Source: Neorhizobium lilium
GTDB taxonomy: Bacteria; Pseudomonadota; Alphaproteobacteria; Rhizobiales; Rhizobiaceae
Reading direction: 5' to 3'
DNA: 64,000 nt
NCBI RefSeq assembly: GCF_004053875.1
Contig: NZ_SBIP01000001.1
Location: 620,001-684,000 of the forward strand
Positions 42,814 through 53,300 of the stretch are shown here, piece by piece. The translations under genes and the position numbers were made by a program. The notes under the pieces were generated by a model that saw only the letters and a program-made list of their open reading frames with translations, made no database searches and was not told the origin of the DNA. Each line of letters opens with the position of its first letter. Position 1 is the stretch's first letter.

Positions 42814-42835
42814 AACACGGAAATGCCTCCGTGTT
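42814..42835 (+). terminator. Hairpin, possible terminator of the small ORFs
   Basis: Perfect 8-bp stem AACACGGA / TCCGTGTT with a 6-base loop, ending in a short T run. It lies 52 bases past the last small frame and upstream of the MCP promoter. Stem GC content is moderate, so termination is possible in either direction. Confidence 0.45.
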
Positions 42836-43113
42836 TCCCAGCCTCGGCAGAATGATTTTGCTTAGCGGCCCGTATCATCGGCCCCTCGCAAGAGGATCAC
42901 CTAGCAAGAGCAAAGCGCCCGTGTTCATACCAAACCCAAACCCAAAATTGCACCGATCGCCGTTGTAAAAATTCGTCGACATCGTCTGCGGCGGCTCGGC
43001 ATGTGGTTAGGCTTATAGATGAGCGTGCACCCGGCTGGATCTCAAGACGAAAATGCGACTACGGAAATCAATCCAGCAGATTACAAGAACGCACGTCACC
43101 ATTAGAGGATATC

Positions 43114-45075
43114 ATGTCACTATTCCAGGATGCCAAGGTCAGAACCAAGTTAATTGTAACATCGGGGATCGGCATCCTGCTGATTGCGGGCATGATCGTC
43201 AGTCAGCAGATTAGCAGCGGGCAAGTCTCCGAGGCCACCAAAGTCGTTGAGCGTGAGCAGACGATTCTGGTCGGCGTCATGAACGCGGAGCTGGCTCTGT
43301 CGCGGATACAATTTGCGGGTCGGGGCCTCAAACTTGCCACAACGCCAGAAGAGGCAAACACCGCCCTTCTGGAAGCCAGATCGAGTACTGAAAGCGGAAT
43401 GACCGGTCTCGAACAGCCGATTGCGATCGCCGTGATACCGGATGTTCTCGTTCAGATCAGGAACGGCTTGAAAGATCTGCAAGATATTGTCGAAAAGCGA
43501 ACGGATTCTGTCAACACCGCATTTCAAAAGAACGCTGGCGCCAGCCTGTCAATGGAAGAAATGACGAACGCTCTGGCAGTCGTCCCCGGCTCAGTCAGAG
43601 ACAAAATTGCTAATGACGTCATTGCCGCCATCAGCCAGTCGAAGACAAACGCAACAAAGTTTACGACTGCGGCGAGACAGACCCTCGACGCGACGGTCGC
43701 GCAGGCAAACACGGTGGCGCTCGCCATTGGCCTTGCAGTCGTGCTTGTCCTTGTCCTCTCGGCATTTATCCTGATCAAAAGCGTCGGCGGACCAATCCGC
43801 ATCATGACGCAGGCCATGCGGAAGCTCGCAGAAGGTCATACCGATATAGATCTTGCCTATACGGGCCGGAAAGACGAGATCGGAGATATGGCCGGAGCCG
43901 TCGAAGTGTTCCGCCAAGCAGCGATCAGCAACAAACACCTCCAAACGGAAGCAGAAGCTGCACGCCTTCAGGTGGAGACCGACCGGGTTCGCCTGACGGC
44001 CGAAGCAGAGGCTGCTGCGCAAAAGCGCCTTCAGGAAGCGACGTCGGGTCTGGCAACGGGTCTACGCCGTCTCGCCGCCGGAGATCTCGGCTTCCAGCTC
44101 AGCGAAGCCTTCGCACCGGATTTCGAGGCGTTGCGTCATGATCTGAACGACGCGGTCGAACAACTTGCCGAAACGCTGCGCGCTGTGGCGCAGGCCAGCA
44201 CACAGATCGACAACGGCACCCGCGAGATCAGCCAGAGTACCGAGGATCTCTCCAAGCGCACCGAACAGCAGGCCGCGTCGCTGGAAGAAACCGCCGCCGC
44301 TCTCGACCAGATCACCGTCAATGTCACCAATTCCTCCAAACGTGCCGACGAGGCCCGCAAGGTCGCATTGCTGGCCAATGAAAGCGCTGCCCAGTCCGGC
44401 AAGGTCGTCGCCAATGCCGTCGATGCGATGCAGAAGATCGAACAGTCCTCGAACGAAATCTCCAACATCATCGGCGTCATCGACGAGATCGCCTTCCAGA
44501 CCAACCTGCTGGCATTGAACGCAGGCGTCGAGGCAGCGAGGGCCGGCGACGCAGGCAAAGGCTTTGCAGTGGTCGCCCAAGAGGTGCGGGAGCTTGCCCA
44601 GCGCTCCGCCAAGGCTGCCAAGGAGATCAAGGAACTGATCCGCAATTCGTCTCAGGAGGTCCAGAGCGGCGTCAAGCTGGTGAGCGACACCGGCGAAGCG
44701 CTGAAGACCATCGAAGGCTACATCGTTACCGTCAACCAGCACATGGACTCCATCGCGACATCGGCGAAGGAACAGTCGGTCGGCCTGGCGGAGGTCAACA
44801 CCGCCGTCAACCAGATGGACCAGGTGACCCAGCAGAACGCGGCCATGGTCGAGGAGAGCAACGCGGCGAGCGCAACGCTGTCCGGTGAAGCCGAGCGCCT
44901 GCGCGATCTGATCGGCCAGTTCCAACTCGGCGGCGCGCTACGCCAGACGGCCTCCGTCATGGCGGCAGGCGCCAGCCATCGTCCTGTCGCCTCACCGGTC
45001 AGGAAATTGGCCGGCAAGGTTGCCAAGGCGTTTTCCGGCAATGCCGCTGTCAAGGAAAGCTGGGAGGAATTCTGA
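43114..45075 (+). CDS. Methyl-accepting chemotaxis protein, sister of the 4.5-6.5 kb copy
   Basis: Chemoreceptor of 653 residues from ATG 43114 (AGAGG upstream). TM1 about 14-33, a periplasmic helical domain, TM2 about 200-224 ([20 protein letters not shown]), HAMP, and a signalling domain with the tip [20 protein letters not shown]. It ends in SWEEF, the CheR/CheB tether form. From about residue 370 on it is nearly the same as the MCP at 4521-6452, while the sensing part differs. It overlaps an intact cheW (TGATG). Pair-wise duplication followed by exchange of the sensor part is likely. Confidence 0.95.
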   Translation: MSLFQDAKVRTKLIVTSGIGILLIAGMIVSQQISSGQVSEATKVVEREQTILVGVMNAELALSRIQFAGRGLKLATTPEEANTALLEARSSTESGMTGLEQPIAIAVIPDVLVQIRNGLKDLQDIVEKRTDSVNTAFQKNAGASLSMEEMTNALAVVPGSVRDKIANDVIAAISQSKTNATKFTTAARQTLDATVAQANTVALAIGLAVVLVLVLSAFILIKSVGGPIRIMTQAMRKLAEGHTDIDLAYTGRKDEIGDMAGAVEVFRQAAISNKHLQTEAEAARLQVETDRVRLTAEAEAAAQKRLQEATSGLATGLRRLAAGDLGFQLSEAFAPDFEALRHDLNDAVEQLAETLRAVAQASTQIDNGTREISQSTEDLSKRTEQQAASLEETAAALDQITVNVTNSSKRADEARKVALLANESAAQSGKVVANAVDAMQKIEQSSNEISNIIGVIDEIAFQTNLLALNAGVEAARAGDAGKGFAVVAQEVRELAQRSAKAAKEIKELIRNSSQEVQSGVKLVSDTGEALKTIEGYIVTVNQHMDSIATSAKEQSVGLAEVNTAVNQMDQVTQQNAAMVEESNAASATLSGEAERLRDLIGQFQLGGALRQTASVMAAGASHRPVASPVRKLAGKVAKAFSGNAAVKESWEEF

Positions 45076-45557
45076 TGAGCACCCCCCATTCCAAGACAAT
45101 CGGCAGCGGCGATACGCTTGAGATCATCGCCTTCCGCCTGCACGATCAGGAGTTCTGCGTGCGCACGACAACCATCCGCGAGATTCGCGGATGGGGGCCG
45201 GCAACCCCAATCCCGCATGCGCCGGCCGATGTCATCGGCGTGATGAACCTGCGTGGCACGGTGATCCCGATCATCGATCTCGCCAACAAGCTGGGCATGA
45301 AAAGTACGAAACCGAACGAGCGCAGCGCCATCGTCGTGGCCGAAGTTCACGGCATGGCGATGGGTCTCGTCGTCGACCGGGTCTCGGACATCCTGACGAT
45401 CTCTGAAAGCCTGCTCCAACCGGTGCCCGAGATCAGCATATCGCCAGGCATGCACTATGCCGACGGGATCATAGCACAGCCCGACGGTATGATCTGCTTC
45501 CTCAATCTCGAGCGCATGTTCGACAAGGTGGCGGCAATGCAGATGGTCGCCGCATAG
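45075..45557 (+). CDS. cheW: Chemotaxis coupling protein CheW
   Basis: Soluble adaptor of 160 residues that links receptor tips to the CheA kinase. IIAFRLHDQEFCVRTTTIRE opens the first SH3-like lobe; PADVIGVMNLRGTVIPIIDL is the conserved CheW core, and GLVVDRVSDILTI and ICFLNLERMF complete it. It is translated from an ATG overlapping the MCP stop. No cheA, cheY or cheR is nearby, so it must feed a chemotaxis system encoded elsewhere. Confidence 0.93.
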   Translation: MSTPHSKTIGSGDTLEIIAFRLHDQEFCVRTTTIREIRGWGPATPIPHAPADVIGVMNLRGTVIPIIDLANKLGMKSTKPNERSAIVVAEVHGMAMGLVVDRVSDILTISESLLQPVPEISISPGMHYADGIIAQPDGMICFLNLERMFDKVAAMQMVAA

Positions 45558-46068
45558 CCATGGCCTGCGCTCCAGGAGAAATGCGAGGGTCATGGCGACC
45601 ATTAGCAAATTTCCTCGGCAGCAAGCACGTGTTGCCCGGTTGCGAAAGCATATTTACGAGATATGTGAAAAGCCAAGCTTTTCGCATCAACGAACCTATC
45701 CAATCAGCAAATGCAAAAACTTTTTAACTCCGCCGGATTTCTCACCAGCGGCTTCATCGACAATCTGGATGAAATGGCCCTGAAATCGTGTTCTGTTTTC
45801 ATGCTCCATAAATCAGTGGCTATCTGCAGGTTTTGACACGGTCTGTCTCATTCTGCGACGTCGCAAAACTAGGAAAAAGGCGGCACCCCCACCCCCTTGG
45901 CGCCAAGCTTACGATTACGGCGGGGTATCAGAGTACAGCGGTGGAGCTGCGGGCGAATTCGCCTGGAGTTCTGACACCCGCAGTCCCGTATGCTTGCCAA
46001 AGAGTTTGTAGCGCAAAACGATCATTCCTTCTTGTGCTTGATATGGCGAGCACGCTAAGGCTAACGGA
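45558..46068. other. Intergenic region after cheW
   Basis: About 510 bases, AT-richer than the flanking genes. A 7-bp hairpin GAAAAGC / GCTTTTC lies at 45667-45683 but has no T run, so it is a weak terminator candidate for the MCP-cheW unit. A 41-residue frame at 45711-45836 has no start signal or known family. Nothing else supported. Confidence 0.4.
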
Positions 46069-46096
46069 CCACTGGTACATATAAGTGTACCGCTGG
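46069..46096. promoter_or_regulatory. Operator dyad of the TetR gene at 46118
   Basis: 28-bp dyad with arms CCACTGGTACA and TGTACCGCTGG around TATAAG, each arm matching the other at 9 of 11 positions. It ends 21 bases before the TetR start, so a bound dimer would cover the promoter and autoregulate. A TetR operator of about this length is typical. Confidence 0.7.
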
Positions 46097-46117
46097 TACG
46101 TTTGTTAAGGATGACCA

Positions 46118-46681
46118 ATGCGTGCCGACGCGAAAGAAAATTATAATCACCTGCTGACCGTTGCTCGGGACGTCGTCACGGAACATGGCGCTAACGCATC
46201 GTTGCGCGACATCGCGCGCAGGGCAGAGGTGAGCCACGTAACACTGTTGCGTCACTTTCCGACACGTGAAGCGCTGCTCGATGCCCTGCTGCAAAAGGGT
46301 CTCGAAGGGCTGACGGTAAAGGCGGGTGAGTTAGAACTTTCAACTTCGCCAGGGAACGCGTTGTTGTATTGGCTTCGCAATGCGGTTGGATTTGTGCAGG
46401 TCTATAGCGGCGTGGTGACGATGATGGCGACAGCGCTGGCCAACCCTGGCTCGGCACTTCACGCCTCATGCGATAACTTGCGCAAGGCAGGCGAGCGGCT
46501 TCTAAAAAGCGCTCAAGCCGAAGGAACTGCGCGCGCCGACATGGAGGGAAGCGACCTGTTCGCTCTTATCGGTGCGCTTGGTTGGATTGGCGACCAAGAC
46601 TCCTTCAAGCCACGAGCAGAATACCTGCTTGATGTCATTGCAAACGCGATTCTGATTGGCCGCTCACGAGAGTTCCATTAA
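46118..46681 (+). CDS. TetR-family regulator
   Basis: 187 residues, AAGGA before the ATG. The N-terminal HTH is NASLRDIARRAEVSHVTLLR then HFPTREALLDALL. The C-terminal ligand domain is related to SMC-type/TetR_C_33-like regulators (SALHASCDNLRKAGERLLKSA). The operator dyad lies just upstream. The gene it controls beyond itself is not obvious: the next gene to the right is a convergent small membrane protein, and the left side is empty. Confidence 0.9.
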   Translation: MRADAKENYNHLLTVARDVVTEHGANASLRDIARRAEVSHVTLLRHFPTREALLDALLQKGLEGLTVKAGELELSTSPGNALLYWLRNAVGFVQVYSGVVTMMATALANPGSALHASCDNLRKAGERLLKSAQAEGTARADMEGSDLFALIGALGWIGDQDSFKPRAEYLLDVIANAILIGRSREFH

Positions 46682-46821
46682 CCTTCCGTATCGCGGTCGA
46701 TCAACCGCATAAGTTTCAGGTACGGCATCGATCGTGCTGGCTAATGACTGGCGACGCTCGATCGGGCAAAGGACGAATTGAGGAAGGATTTCAATAAACC
46801 GCCAATTCGGGCGACAATCGC

Positions 46822-47124
46822 TTAGGAGAGGTTCCCTCGATAGAAAAGCAGGATCGCAGCGAGAGTGATGATCCCAATGGCTGTTAACCAGATGGCTCGC
46901 TTTGATGATGCCCGGTCTCGATAAAATATGGCGGCTGCGAATGCGCACAGCGACCAAACAACCGTTACAATGACCAACAGCCAGGAATACAAAAACGGAC
47001 CGAGATCGTAGCCTCCACCGCCGATTGAAGGTTCATAGTTGGTATCCACCTGAGCCCCAACCAGGGTGAAAACCGGTATTGCGAGGGCCGATAGCCATAT
47101 CCAAAACGATCTGGTTTTCATCAT
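46822..47124 (-). CDS. Small membrane protein, unrecognised
   Basis: 100 residues with three hydrophobic segments (about 8-25, 45-67, 77-94), joined by a polar loop NYEPSIGGGGYDLG and a positive stretch YRDRASSKR that suggests the second loop is cytoplasmic. No family recognised. The start is at 47124 or the next codon. It is transcribed toward the TetR at 46118 and away from the TetR at 47175, with a 50-base gap from the stop of that gene. Inner-membrane location is likely. Confidence 0.6.
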   Translation of the reverse strand: MMKTRSFWIWLSALAIPVFTLVGAQVDTNYEPSIGGGGYDLGPFLYSWLLVIVTVVWSLCAFAAAIFYRDRASSKRAIWLTAIGIITLAAILLFYRGNLS

Positions 47125-47174
47125 TAGTCCCTAGACCATGTCATTCCGCGGAAGAATCTGGCGGTTGTATATCC

Positions 47175-47756
47175 TCAAGAGGCAATCCCCCATCCGTTTT
47201 TAAACATGTCACGGAGGACGGCTCGCGTACCATGATCCTCCAAACCTGTGCCACCCGCCCATGCGACCGCCAGGGCGCCGAGAAAGATATGTCTGCCGCT
47301 CAAAGCCGGCTGGGCCAACCCTGCGCCCTGGGCGGCCCGAAGAAATATATCCGTCGCGTCGATTACATTCTGGCAGGTGGGTTTCAGCGGTGAATTTGAA
47401 CGGGACCACGCCGCCCTCAGCGGCTCTGACAGGCCATCATAAACCAACATCCAGTCGCCCAAGGCGTCGATCCATCGTTCCAGTGCGCGACCAGCATCGC
47501 TTTCCTCCGCTTCGATAACCGTCTTTTTCTGCAGCATGTCCTCGTAATGCTCATCAAGGAGTGCGGCCAACAGAGCATCCTTGTTGGGGAAATGCCGATA
47601 AAGAGTTGCAGAACCCAGTCCAGACTGCCGGGCTATGGCGTCCATCGAGACCTCAACGCCGTCACTGGAAAAGGCCTGACGCGCAACATCGAGAATCTGC
47701 GTTCGGTTATGCTGCGCGTCTTTGCGCGTTCGCCGGTCTATCGATAACTCAGCCAT
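47175..47756 (-). CDS. TetR-family regulator (AcrR type)
   Basis: 193 residues from ATG 47756 with AAGGA upstream (an earlier in-frame start at 47789 would overlap the operator). HTH: VSMDAIARQSGLGSATLYRH then FPNKDALLAALL. The C-terminal domain includes ALERWIDALGDWMLVYDGL and is like SbtR/TetR_C_47 proteins. Two GGGGA-N3-TCCCC palindromes lie just upstream. The divergent partner, a flavin monooxygenase gene of which only the 3' part remains (47900-48403), was probably its target together with the F420-type reductase gene. Confidence 0.9.
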   Translation of the reverse strand: MAELSIDRRTRKDAQHNRTQILDVARQAFSSDGVEVSMDAIARQSGLGSATLYRHFPNKDALLAALLDEHYEDMLQKKTVIEAEESDAGRALERWIDALGDWMLVYDGLSEPLRAAWSRSNSPLKPTCQNVIDATDIFLRAAQGAGLAQPALSGRHIFLGALAVAWAGGTGLEDHGTRAVLRDMFKNGWGIAS

Positions 47757-47779
47757 TGTTTTCCTTACGCCCTTGAATA

Positions 47780-47796
47780 ACGGGGACACTCCCCGT
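47780..47796. promoter_or_regulatory. Operator palindrome A of the TetR at 47175
   Basis: ACGGGGACACTCCCCGT, a perfect 17-bp palindrome with a 3-base centre, 24 bases upstream of the TetR start. The near-copy at 47810 is 30 bases away, three helical turns. Confidence 0.75.
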
Positions 47797-47809
47797 ATTT
47801 ATCTGCAAA

Positions 47810-47826
47810 GCGGGGATAGTCCCCAT
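47810..47826. promoter_or_regulatory. Operator palindrome B of the TetR at 47175
   Basis: GCGGGGATAGTCCCCAT, 15 of 17 positions symmetric, same GGGGA-N3-TCCCC form as palindrome A. It faces the truncated divergent monooxygenase gene and supports shared control of both directions. Confidence 0.72.
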
Positions 47827-47899
47827 ATATCCATGTTCGGCCGGCGAGAACAGTGCGGATGTCGGATTTTGGACAAGGAGTTCGAGGCGTGGCGTCACA

Positions 47900-48403
47900 C
47901 ATGATCATCGGCCTGCATTTGGAAAATGGCTACGTATCGGGCTCGACCGGCGCATCGTATTGACCGGGCGGACGGTTCCACAGCGGGTGGCATATCTCCA
48001 GCAGATGATTGGTGTGCAACTCGATCCTGCTCGCCTCGACGCGCCCTTGTCGGCAGCGCAGCTTGCCGCCGCGCGCGCCTCGCCGATGGATACCCGCTCG
48101 GAAAATGCGCTGAAAATCGCTCGCGAGGGTTGGAGTCTGCAGGACATACTTGCACATGGCGTCATCGACTATCATCCGGTGATCGCTGGCCCGGCTGTCG
48201 AGGCGGCCGATCACATGCAGGAATGGTTCGAGGCCGACGCTGTGGATGGATTCTGGGTCTCACCCGATGTCTATGACGACGGGATCGATGCCTTCGTCGA
48301 TGGCGTGATCCCGATCCTGCAGGAACGCGAGCTGTTTCATCGTGACTATGAAGGCACGACCCTTCGCGACCATTTGGGGTGCGCCGGCCCAGTACGGGGT
48401 TGA
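47900..48403 (+). pseudogene. LLM flavin monooxygenase, C-terminal fragment
   Basis: The frame carries only the last ~150 residues of an NtaA/SnaA/DszA-type monooxygenase: RVAYLQQMIGVQLDPARLDA, the linker region SLQDILAHGVIDYHPVIAGP, the MQEWFEADAVDGFWVSPD segment and the family end FHRDYEGTTLRDHLG, which parallels RRDYEGSTLREHLG of the intact enzyme at 6663-7982. The N-terminal two thirds with the flavin barrel are gone; coding similarity starts near 47900 with no start codon or ribosome binding site. It is a decayed gene, cut on the side that faces the TetR promoter. A TTG at 47960 is a formal start only. Confidence 0.8.
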
Positions 48404-48468
48404 TCGTCGTGTCACTGCCGGATGCGCATCCAAGGCTTTCTACCCGCCCTCAACGAAAGGACATTATT

Positions 48469-49215
48469 ATGAACATTGGCATCATCGGCGCCGGCAATAT
48501 CGGCGCATCGCTTGCGAGGAAACTGGCGAGCGCCGGTCACGTGGTCAAACTCGCCAATTCCCGAGGACCCGAAAGCCTGCAGGACATCGTACAGGGCACA
48601 GACGTGATCGCTGCAACGAAGGAAGATGCAGTTAGAGACGCGGATGTGATCATTCTGTCCGTCCCCTACGCCAAGATGCCGGAGCTCGCGGCGCTGTTGG
48701 CAGATGTTCCCGCCAGCACCATTGTTGTTGACACCTCCAATTATTACCCGGCCAGAGATCAGGCGATTGCCGAGGTGGACAACGGCAAGCCGGAAACCCT
48801 GTGGAGCAGCGAGCAAATCGGCCGCCCACTTGTCAAGGCGTGGAATGCGCTTCTCGCGCAAACATTGGACGAGGCCGGTTCGGAGGCGGAAACGCCCGAC
48901 CGTATCGCCATCCCGATCGCCGGCGACGATCCTGTCGCAAAGGCTGTGGTATCCGGTCTGGTCAGCGAAACCGGCTTTGATACCGTTGATGCTGGCACTC
49001 TCACCGAATCCTGGCGGCTGCAGCCGGGAACGCCTGCCTATTGCACGGAACTGTCTGCCGAAGATCTAAAAGCGGCACTCGGGGCTGCGCAAGAAGGTCT
49101 CGCACCATCGAAGCGCGATGCAATCATGCAGTCCATGGTAGACGGTTCGGTGCCGTTTAATCGTGCGGCGATGATCGCCAACAATCGGGCCATGACGGGC
49201 TCGATAACAGATTAA
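48469..49215 (+). CDS. F420/NADP-type reductase family protein (NAD(P)-binding)
   Basis: 248 residues from ATG 48469 with AAAGGA upstream. The N-terminal Rossmann motif is IGIIGAGNIGASLARKLASA followed by LANSRGPESL, an NADP-type phosphate pocket (NSR). VIILSVPYAKMPEL and VVDTSNYYPARD follow the order of the F420_oxidored family. The second half differs from bacterial F420-dependent NADP reductases, and such genes in proteobacteria usually act as NADPH-dependent reductases of other substrates. It is 65 bases downstream of the monooxygenase fragment, so it may once have been the partner reductase in an operon. Confidence 0.82.
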   Translation: MNIGIIGAGNIGASLARKLASAGHVVKLANSRGPESLQDIVQGTDVIAATKEDAVRDADVIILSVPYAKMPELAALLADVPASTIVVDTSNYYPARDQAIAEVDNGKPETLWSSEQIGRPLVKAWNALLAQTLDEAGSEAETPDRIAIPIAGDDPVAKAVVSGLVSETGFDTVDAGTLTESWRLQPGTPAYCTELSAEDLKAALGAAQEGLAPSKRDAIMQSMVDGSVPFNRAAMIANNRAMTGSITD

Positions 49216-49296
49216 TCCGCCACGGGGGTTGGCATTCGTTCTGTCGCTCATATTGCGCTACCACATTGCGCGGAAAAGACTGTTTTCCGCACAATG

Positions 49297-49620
49297 TCAT
49301 CGGCTGCGGAAGAGGTTCCTCGCAGGGGGGTGGCGATAAATCGACCTTATCAATGGTACTGCAGTCTGCCTTGGAGGTGACATCCAGAGCAATGCCGCGC
49401 GCGATAACTTAGCCTTCTGCAGGTCGGCCTCCATGCCGGTCCGATCGAAGCCGGTGCGGATGTATGCTGGCTCGATGATGAACACGCGGACGTTGAAGGC
49501 CCGGACTTTTGATCAACCGATTCCGAATAGACCTCGACCGCATGTTTGGCGGCGGAGCGATGTACCGAATAGAGCGCCGCGATGATGCCGAGAGACGCCG
49601 GAGGTTTTTAAAAACGGTAA
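49297..49620 (-). pseudogene. SDR pseudogene with frameshift
   Basis: In the leftward frame, the bases near 49500-49620 encode SLGIIAALYSVHRSAAKHAV and VYSESVDQ, an SDR catalytic region in which the usual YxxSK reads HRSAAK. After a single lost base near 49492 the reading continues in another frame as VRAFNVRVFIIEPAYIRTGF (about 49420-49490), the typical SDR continuation. Both the cofactor-binding N-terminus and the C-terminus are missing. No start signal. It is the remains of an SDR close to the TetR and F420-type reductase genes. Confidence 0.75.
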
Positions 49621-49634
49621 CCTGCGGATCCTAT

Positions 49635-50294
49635 TCAGGTGGCGGGTAAAGACGTCTTCCTGCGCATCTGGGGCGGCAAGACGGACAAGCAGATACGCTG
49701 GTCACTCCAGCCTAGTGCTTTCAGGATAAAGCAGATTTGTTCCTCATGGAGCTGTCCCGTCTCCTCAGTGTTTCGAACCTTGTTCGCCACAAAAACCGGA
49801 TGGTAGAAGGGCATGAACGCGTTCATAGCACTCCTGGCAGCGGTCGCTGCATCATCGACAAAGAACGTACCTCCTTCAGCCCCTTCCTGGATGATTTCCG
49901 CGATGATCGTTGTCAAGCGGTCGTTATGAGCGCGAATAACTGGCCAGTTTTCCATCGTTGCGGCGACAATCAGATCATAGACCCGCTTTTCTTGAATGAA
50001 GGTCTTTTGTCTCTCCTCATGGAGCAGCTTTAAAAGACCCTCGATCTTCTCATGAGCCGGTGCCTTTTGCCGTGCGACTGCATCCGCCGACCGGGTCGTC
50101 CGCTCGATGAAGCGGCCACAGATCGCAGCGTCTATCTCAGCCCTTGAGGGGAAATAGCGATAGATGTTTGCGCTGCTCATTCGGAGGCAGGCCGCAATGT
50201 CGGCCATCGACGTCTTTTGGTAACCGATGCGGCGAAAGTGTTGTTCCGCCACATCGAGGATGCGTTCGCGCATGAGACCCAAATCAATTTCCAT
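49635..50294 (-). CDS. TetR-family regulator at the end of the RND operon
   Basis: 219 residues from ATG 50294; an upstream in-frame extension to 50441 overlaps the RND gene and has no homology. HTH: YQKTSMADIAACLRMSSANI then YRYFPSRAEIDAAI. The C-terminal domain has KRVYDLIVAATMENWPVIRA. It lies 88 bases after the RND permease stop in the same direction, so it is probably co-transcribed with the pump and could repress it. The last ~15 codons (from SDQRICLSV) look untypical, so the C-terminus may have been extended by a mutation. Confidence 0.88.
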   Translation of the reverse strand: MEIDLGLMRERILDVAEQHFRRIGYQKTSMADIAACLRMSSANIYRYFPSRAEIDAAICGRFIERTTRSADAVARQKAPAHEKIEGLLKLLHEERQKTFIQEKRVYDLIVAATMENWPVIRAHNDRLTTIIAEIIQEGAEGGTFFVDDAATAARSAMNAFMPFYHPVFVANKVRNTEETGQLHEEQICFILKALGWSDQRICLSVLPPQMRRKTSLPAT

Positions 50295-50382
50295 GTCGCC
50301 GAAGCTCCGCTTCCTGACGCTTACCGGTGGGCATGGGAAATAGCCCCTGATCAACCAGAAAGATTCTTGCACGCAAAGTGCT

Positions 50383-53300
50383 CTACTCGGCGGCCAGTGC
50401 CAACGGCTGCGCCCGGGGTTCGACCGCCTCCTCGTTTCCATGTGCTCTCGGTGGCTTGATCCGGAACCACACGGCGTAGAGCGCCGGAAGGAAGAGCAGG
50501 ATCATCGCAGTGCCTGCCGCCGTTCCGCCAATCAGGGTGTATGCCATCGATCCCCAAAACACCGAATGGGTCAGAGGTATGAATGCGAGGATGGCCGCCA
50601 TCGCGGTCAGGATGACGGGGCGTGTGCGCTGCACGGTCGCCTCGATGACCGCATGATAGTCATCGAGACCGGCGGCCTGGTTTTCCTTGATCTGCTCTGT
50701 CAGGATCAACGTGTTGCGCATCAGGATACCCGCCAGTCCTATCAACCCGAGAATGGCGTTAAAGCCGAAGGGTTGATTGAACAGGAGCAGGGTCGGAACC
50801 ACGCCGGCAAGCCCAAGCGGTGCTGTCAACATGACCATTGTCATCGTCGAGAGGCTGCGCACCTGAAGGATGATGACGATCAGCATGGCCGCGATCATAA
50901 GCGGGAAGACCTGAACCAAGGCGACGTTGGCCTTGAGGGATTCCTCGATATTGCCGCCCATTTCGATGCGGTATCCGACGGGAAGCGATGCGATCAGTGG
51001 CTGCAGCGCCTTCAAGACCTGCTGCGAAACTTCCGGGGGCTGCGTCGCCTCGTTGATATCGGACCTGATCGTGATCACCGGTGTCCGATCGCGACGCTTC
51101 AGGATCGGCTCTTCGAACCGGATCTCAGAGTGTCCGAGTTGATCAAGCGGAACCTGACGGCCATCCCTGCTCATCAGAGAGAAGTCGGCAAGGCGTGATG
51201 GGTCGAGGCGGTTTTCGCCGGCGCTGCGTGCGACGACGGGTACGTTGCGGATGTTGTCGCGCACCTGGGTGACCGGGATGCCGCTGAGGAGCATCTGCAT
51301 TTGTTGAGCTGCCTCGGACGGCGAGAGACCAATCAGATTGAGCCGTTCCTGATCTGGTATAAATCGCAGGACAGGAGTTCGGTTGCCCCAATCACGGTTC
51401 GCCTGGCGGACATTGGGAACGGTCTTCATGATCGCCAGAGCCTGCTCGGAAATCCTGTAAAGCTCATTCTGATCCGGTCCCATGATCCGGAACTCGACGG
51501 GGAACGGTGTATAAGGACCGAAGACGAGTTGGGTCACGCGCACAGAGGCTTCGGGAACAAGACCCTCCGATATGGCGGCACGAAGGCGGTGCTTGAGTTC
51601 TTCGCGTGCATGGGCATCGGGCGTGAGCACGACGACCTTGGCAAAAGCGGGGTCGGGCAACTCTGGCGCCATTGCAAAGAAGAAGCGCGGTGCGCCCTGC
51701 CCCACATAGCTGGTGACGATTTTCACTTCCGGTTGCGTCTTCAGCCAGCCTTCGACCTTTTCAACCGCTGCTGTCGTGGATTCGATGCTCGTACCCTCGG
51801 GCATGCGCACCTCGACGAGCACCTCGGGGCGGTCCGATGTCGGGAAGAACTGCTGCTTTACGCTCCCCATACCGACCACCGAGACGGCCATCGTGATGCC
51901 GACCACGGCACACACCATGAATTTATGTCGAACAGCGAATTCGATGATGGAGCGCAGGCGACGGTAGTTCGGCGTATCATAGATGGCATGATGACCGCCC
52001 TCGACCGGCTTGATATCAGGCAGCATTTTCACACCAAGATATGGCGTAAAAGTCACCGCGACGATCCAGGAAACGATCAGGGCAAAACCGACGACCCAGA
52101 AGATGTTACCGGCATATTCACCTGCCGTCGATCTTGCGAAGCCGACTGGCATCAGTCCGATGATGGTCACGAGGGTGCCAGATAACATAGGAGCAGCGGT
52201 ATGGCTCCAGGCATAGGCGGCCGCTTTGATGCGGTCCATGCCTTCTTCCATCTTCACGACCATCACTTCGATGGCGATGATGGCGTCGTCAACCAGAAGT
52301 CCCAGTGCAAGGATCAAAGTGCCGAGCGTGATACGGTCGAAGAAGCGCCCAGTTTCCAGCATGATGAGGAAGACGACGGCAAGTGTCAGCGGAACCGCCA
52401 GCGCCACGACAATGCCGACGCGCCAGCCGAGTGCGACCAGGCTGACGAACAGCACCACGCCCAGTGCCATTGCAAACTTGAGCATGAACTCGCCGACTGC
52501 CTCGTCGATGTTGACGGCCTGGTCGCTCACCTTCGTGAGTGTCATCCCAAGCGGCAGTGTCTCCGCGATCGCGGCGGACCGGGCTTCGAGCGCCTTGCCG
52601 AGATCAAGTCCATTCCATCCGGCCTGCATCACGGCACCCAACATGATTGTCGGCTCGCCCTCGTGACGGATGACATAGGTCGCGGGATCCTGATAGCCGC
52701 GCCGCACATCGGCCAGATCGGAGAGCTTCAACGTCCGGCCGGCTGCCACGATCGGCGTATCGGCAATAGCCTGCACGCTGTTATAGGCACCGTCGAAGCG
52801 GATGAAGACTTGGGGGCCACGGGTATCGATCGAGCCAGCCGGGGTGACCGTGTTCTGTCTTTGCAAAGCCGAGGCAATATCCAGAGCCGATATCCCGAGC
52901 GTTGCCAATTTGGCATAGGAAAATTCGACGAAGATCTGCTCGGGGCGCTCGCCGACGATGTTGATTTTCTTGACGCCGGGAACATGAAGCAGATCCTGAC
53001 GGATAATCTCCGCCTGCCGGACGAGGTCGCGCATTGGCATCCCCTTCGCCTTCAGGGCATAGAGACCGAAGCTCACATCCGAATATTCATCGTTGACGAA
53101 AGGCCCGATAACCCCGGGCGGAAGATTTCGGGCTTCGTCACCAAGCTTTTTGCGCGCCTGATAGAACTCTTCTGCAACCGCGCTCGCCGGCGTATTATCC
53201 TTGAGCGTCACCGTAAGATAGGCGTAACCCGGCCGTGTCGTCGTTTCCACACGGTCGTACCATGTGAGCTCCTGAATGCGCTTCTCGAGCGGCTCTGCAA

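Larger units (their letters stand above)
42296..43113. other. Long intergenic region with small-ORF remnant and hairpin
   Basis: About 820 bases between the PAS regulator and the second MCP. The left part is AT-richer and holds the PAS gene promoter. At 42566-42762 two tiny frames overlap by ATGA (separate entry), and a hairpin follows at 42814-42835. The last 280 bases hold the MCP promoter region; the MCP open frame extends upstream to 43003 but without homology. Confidence 0.5.
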
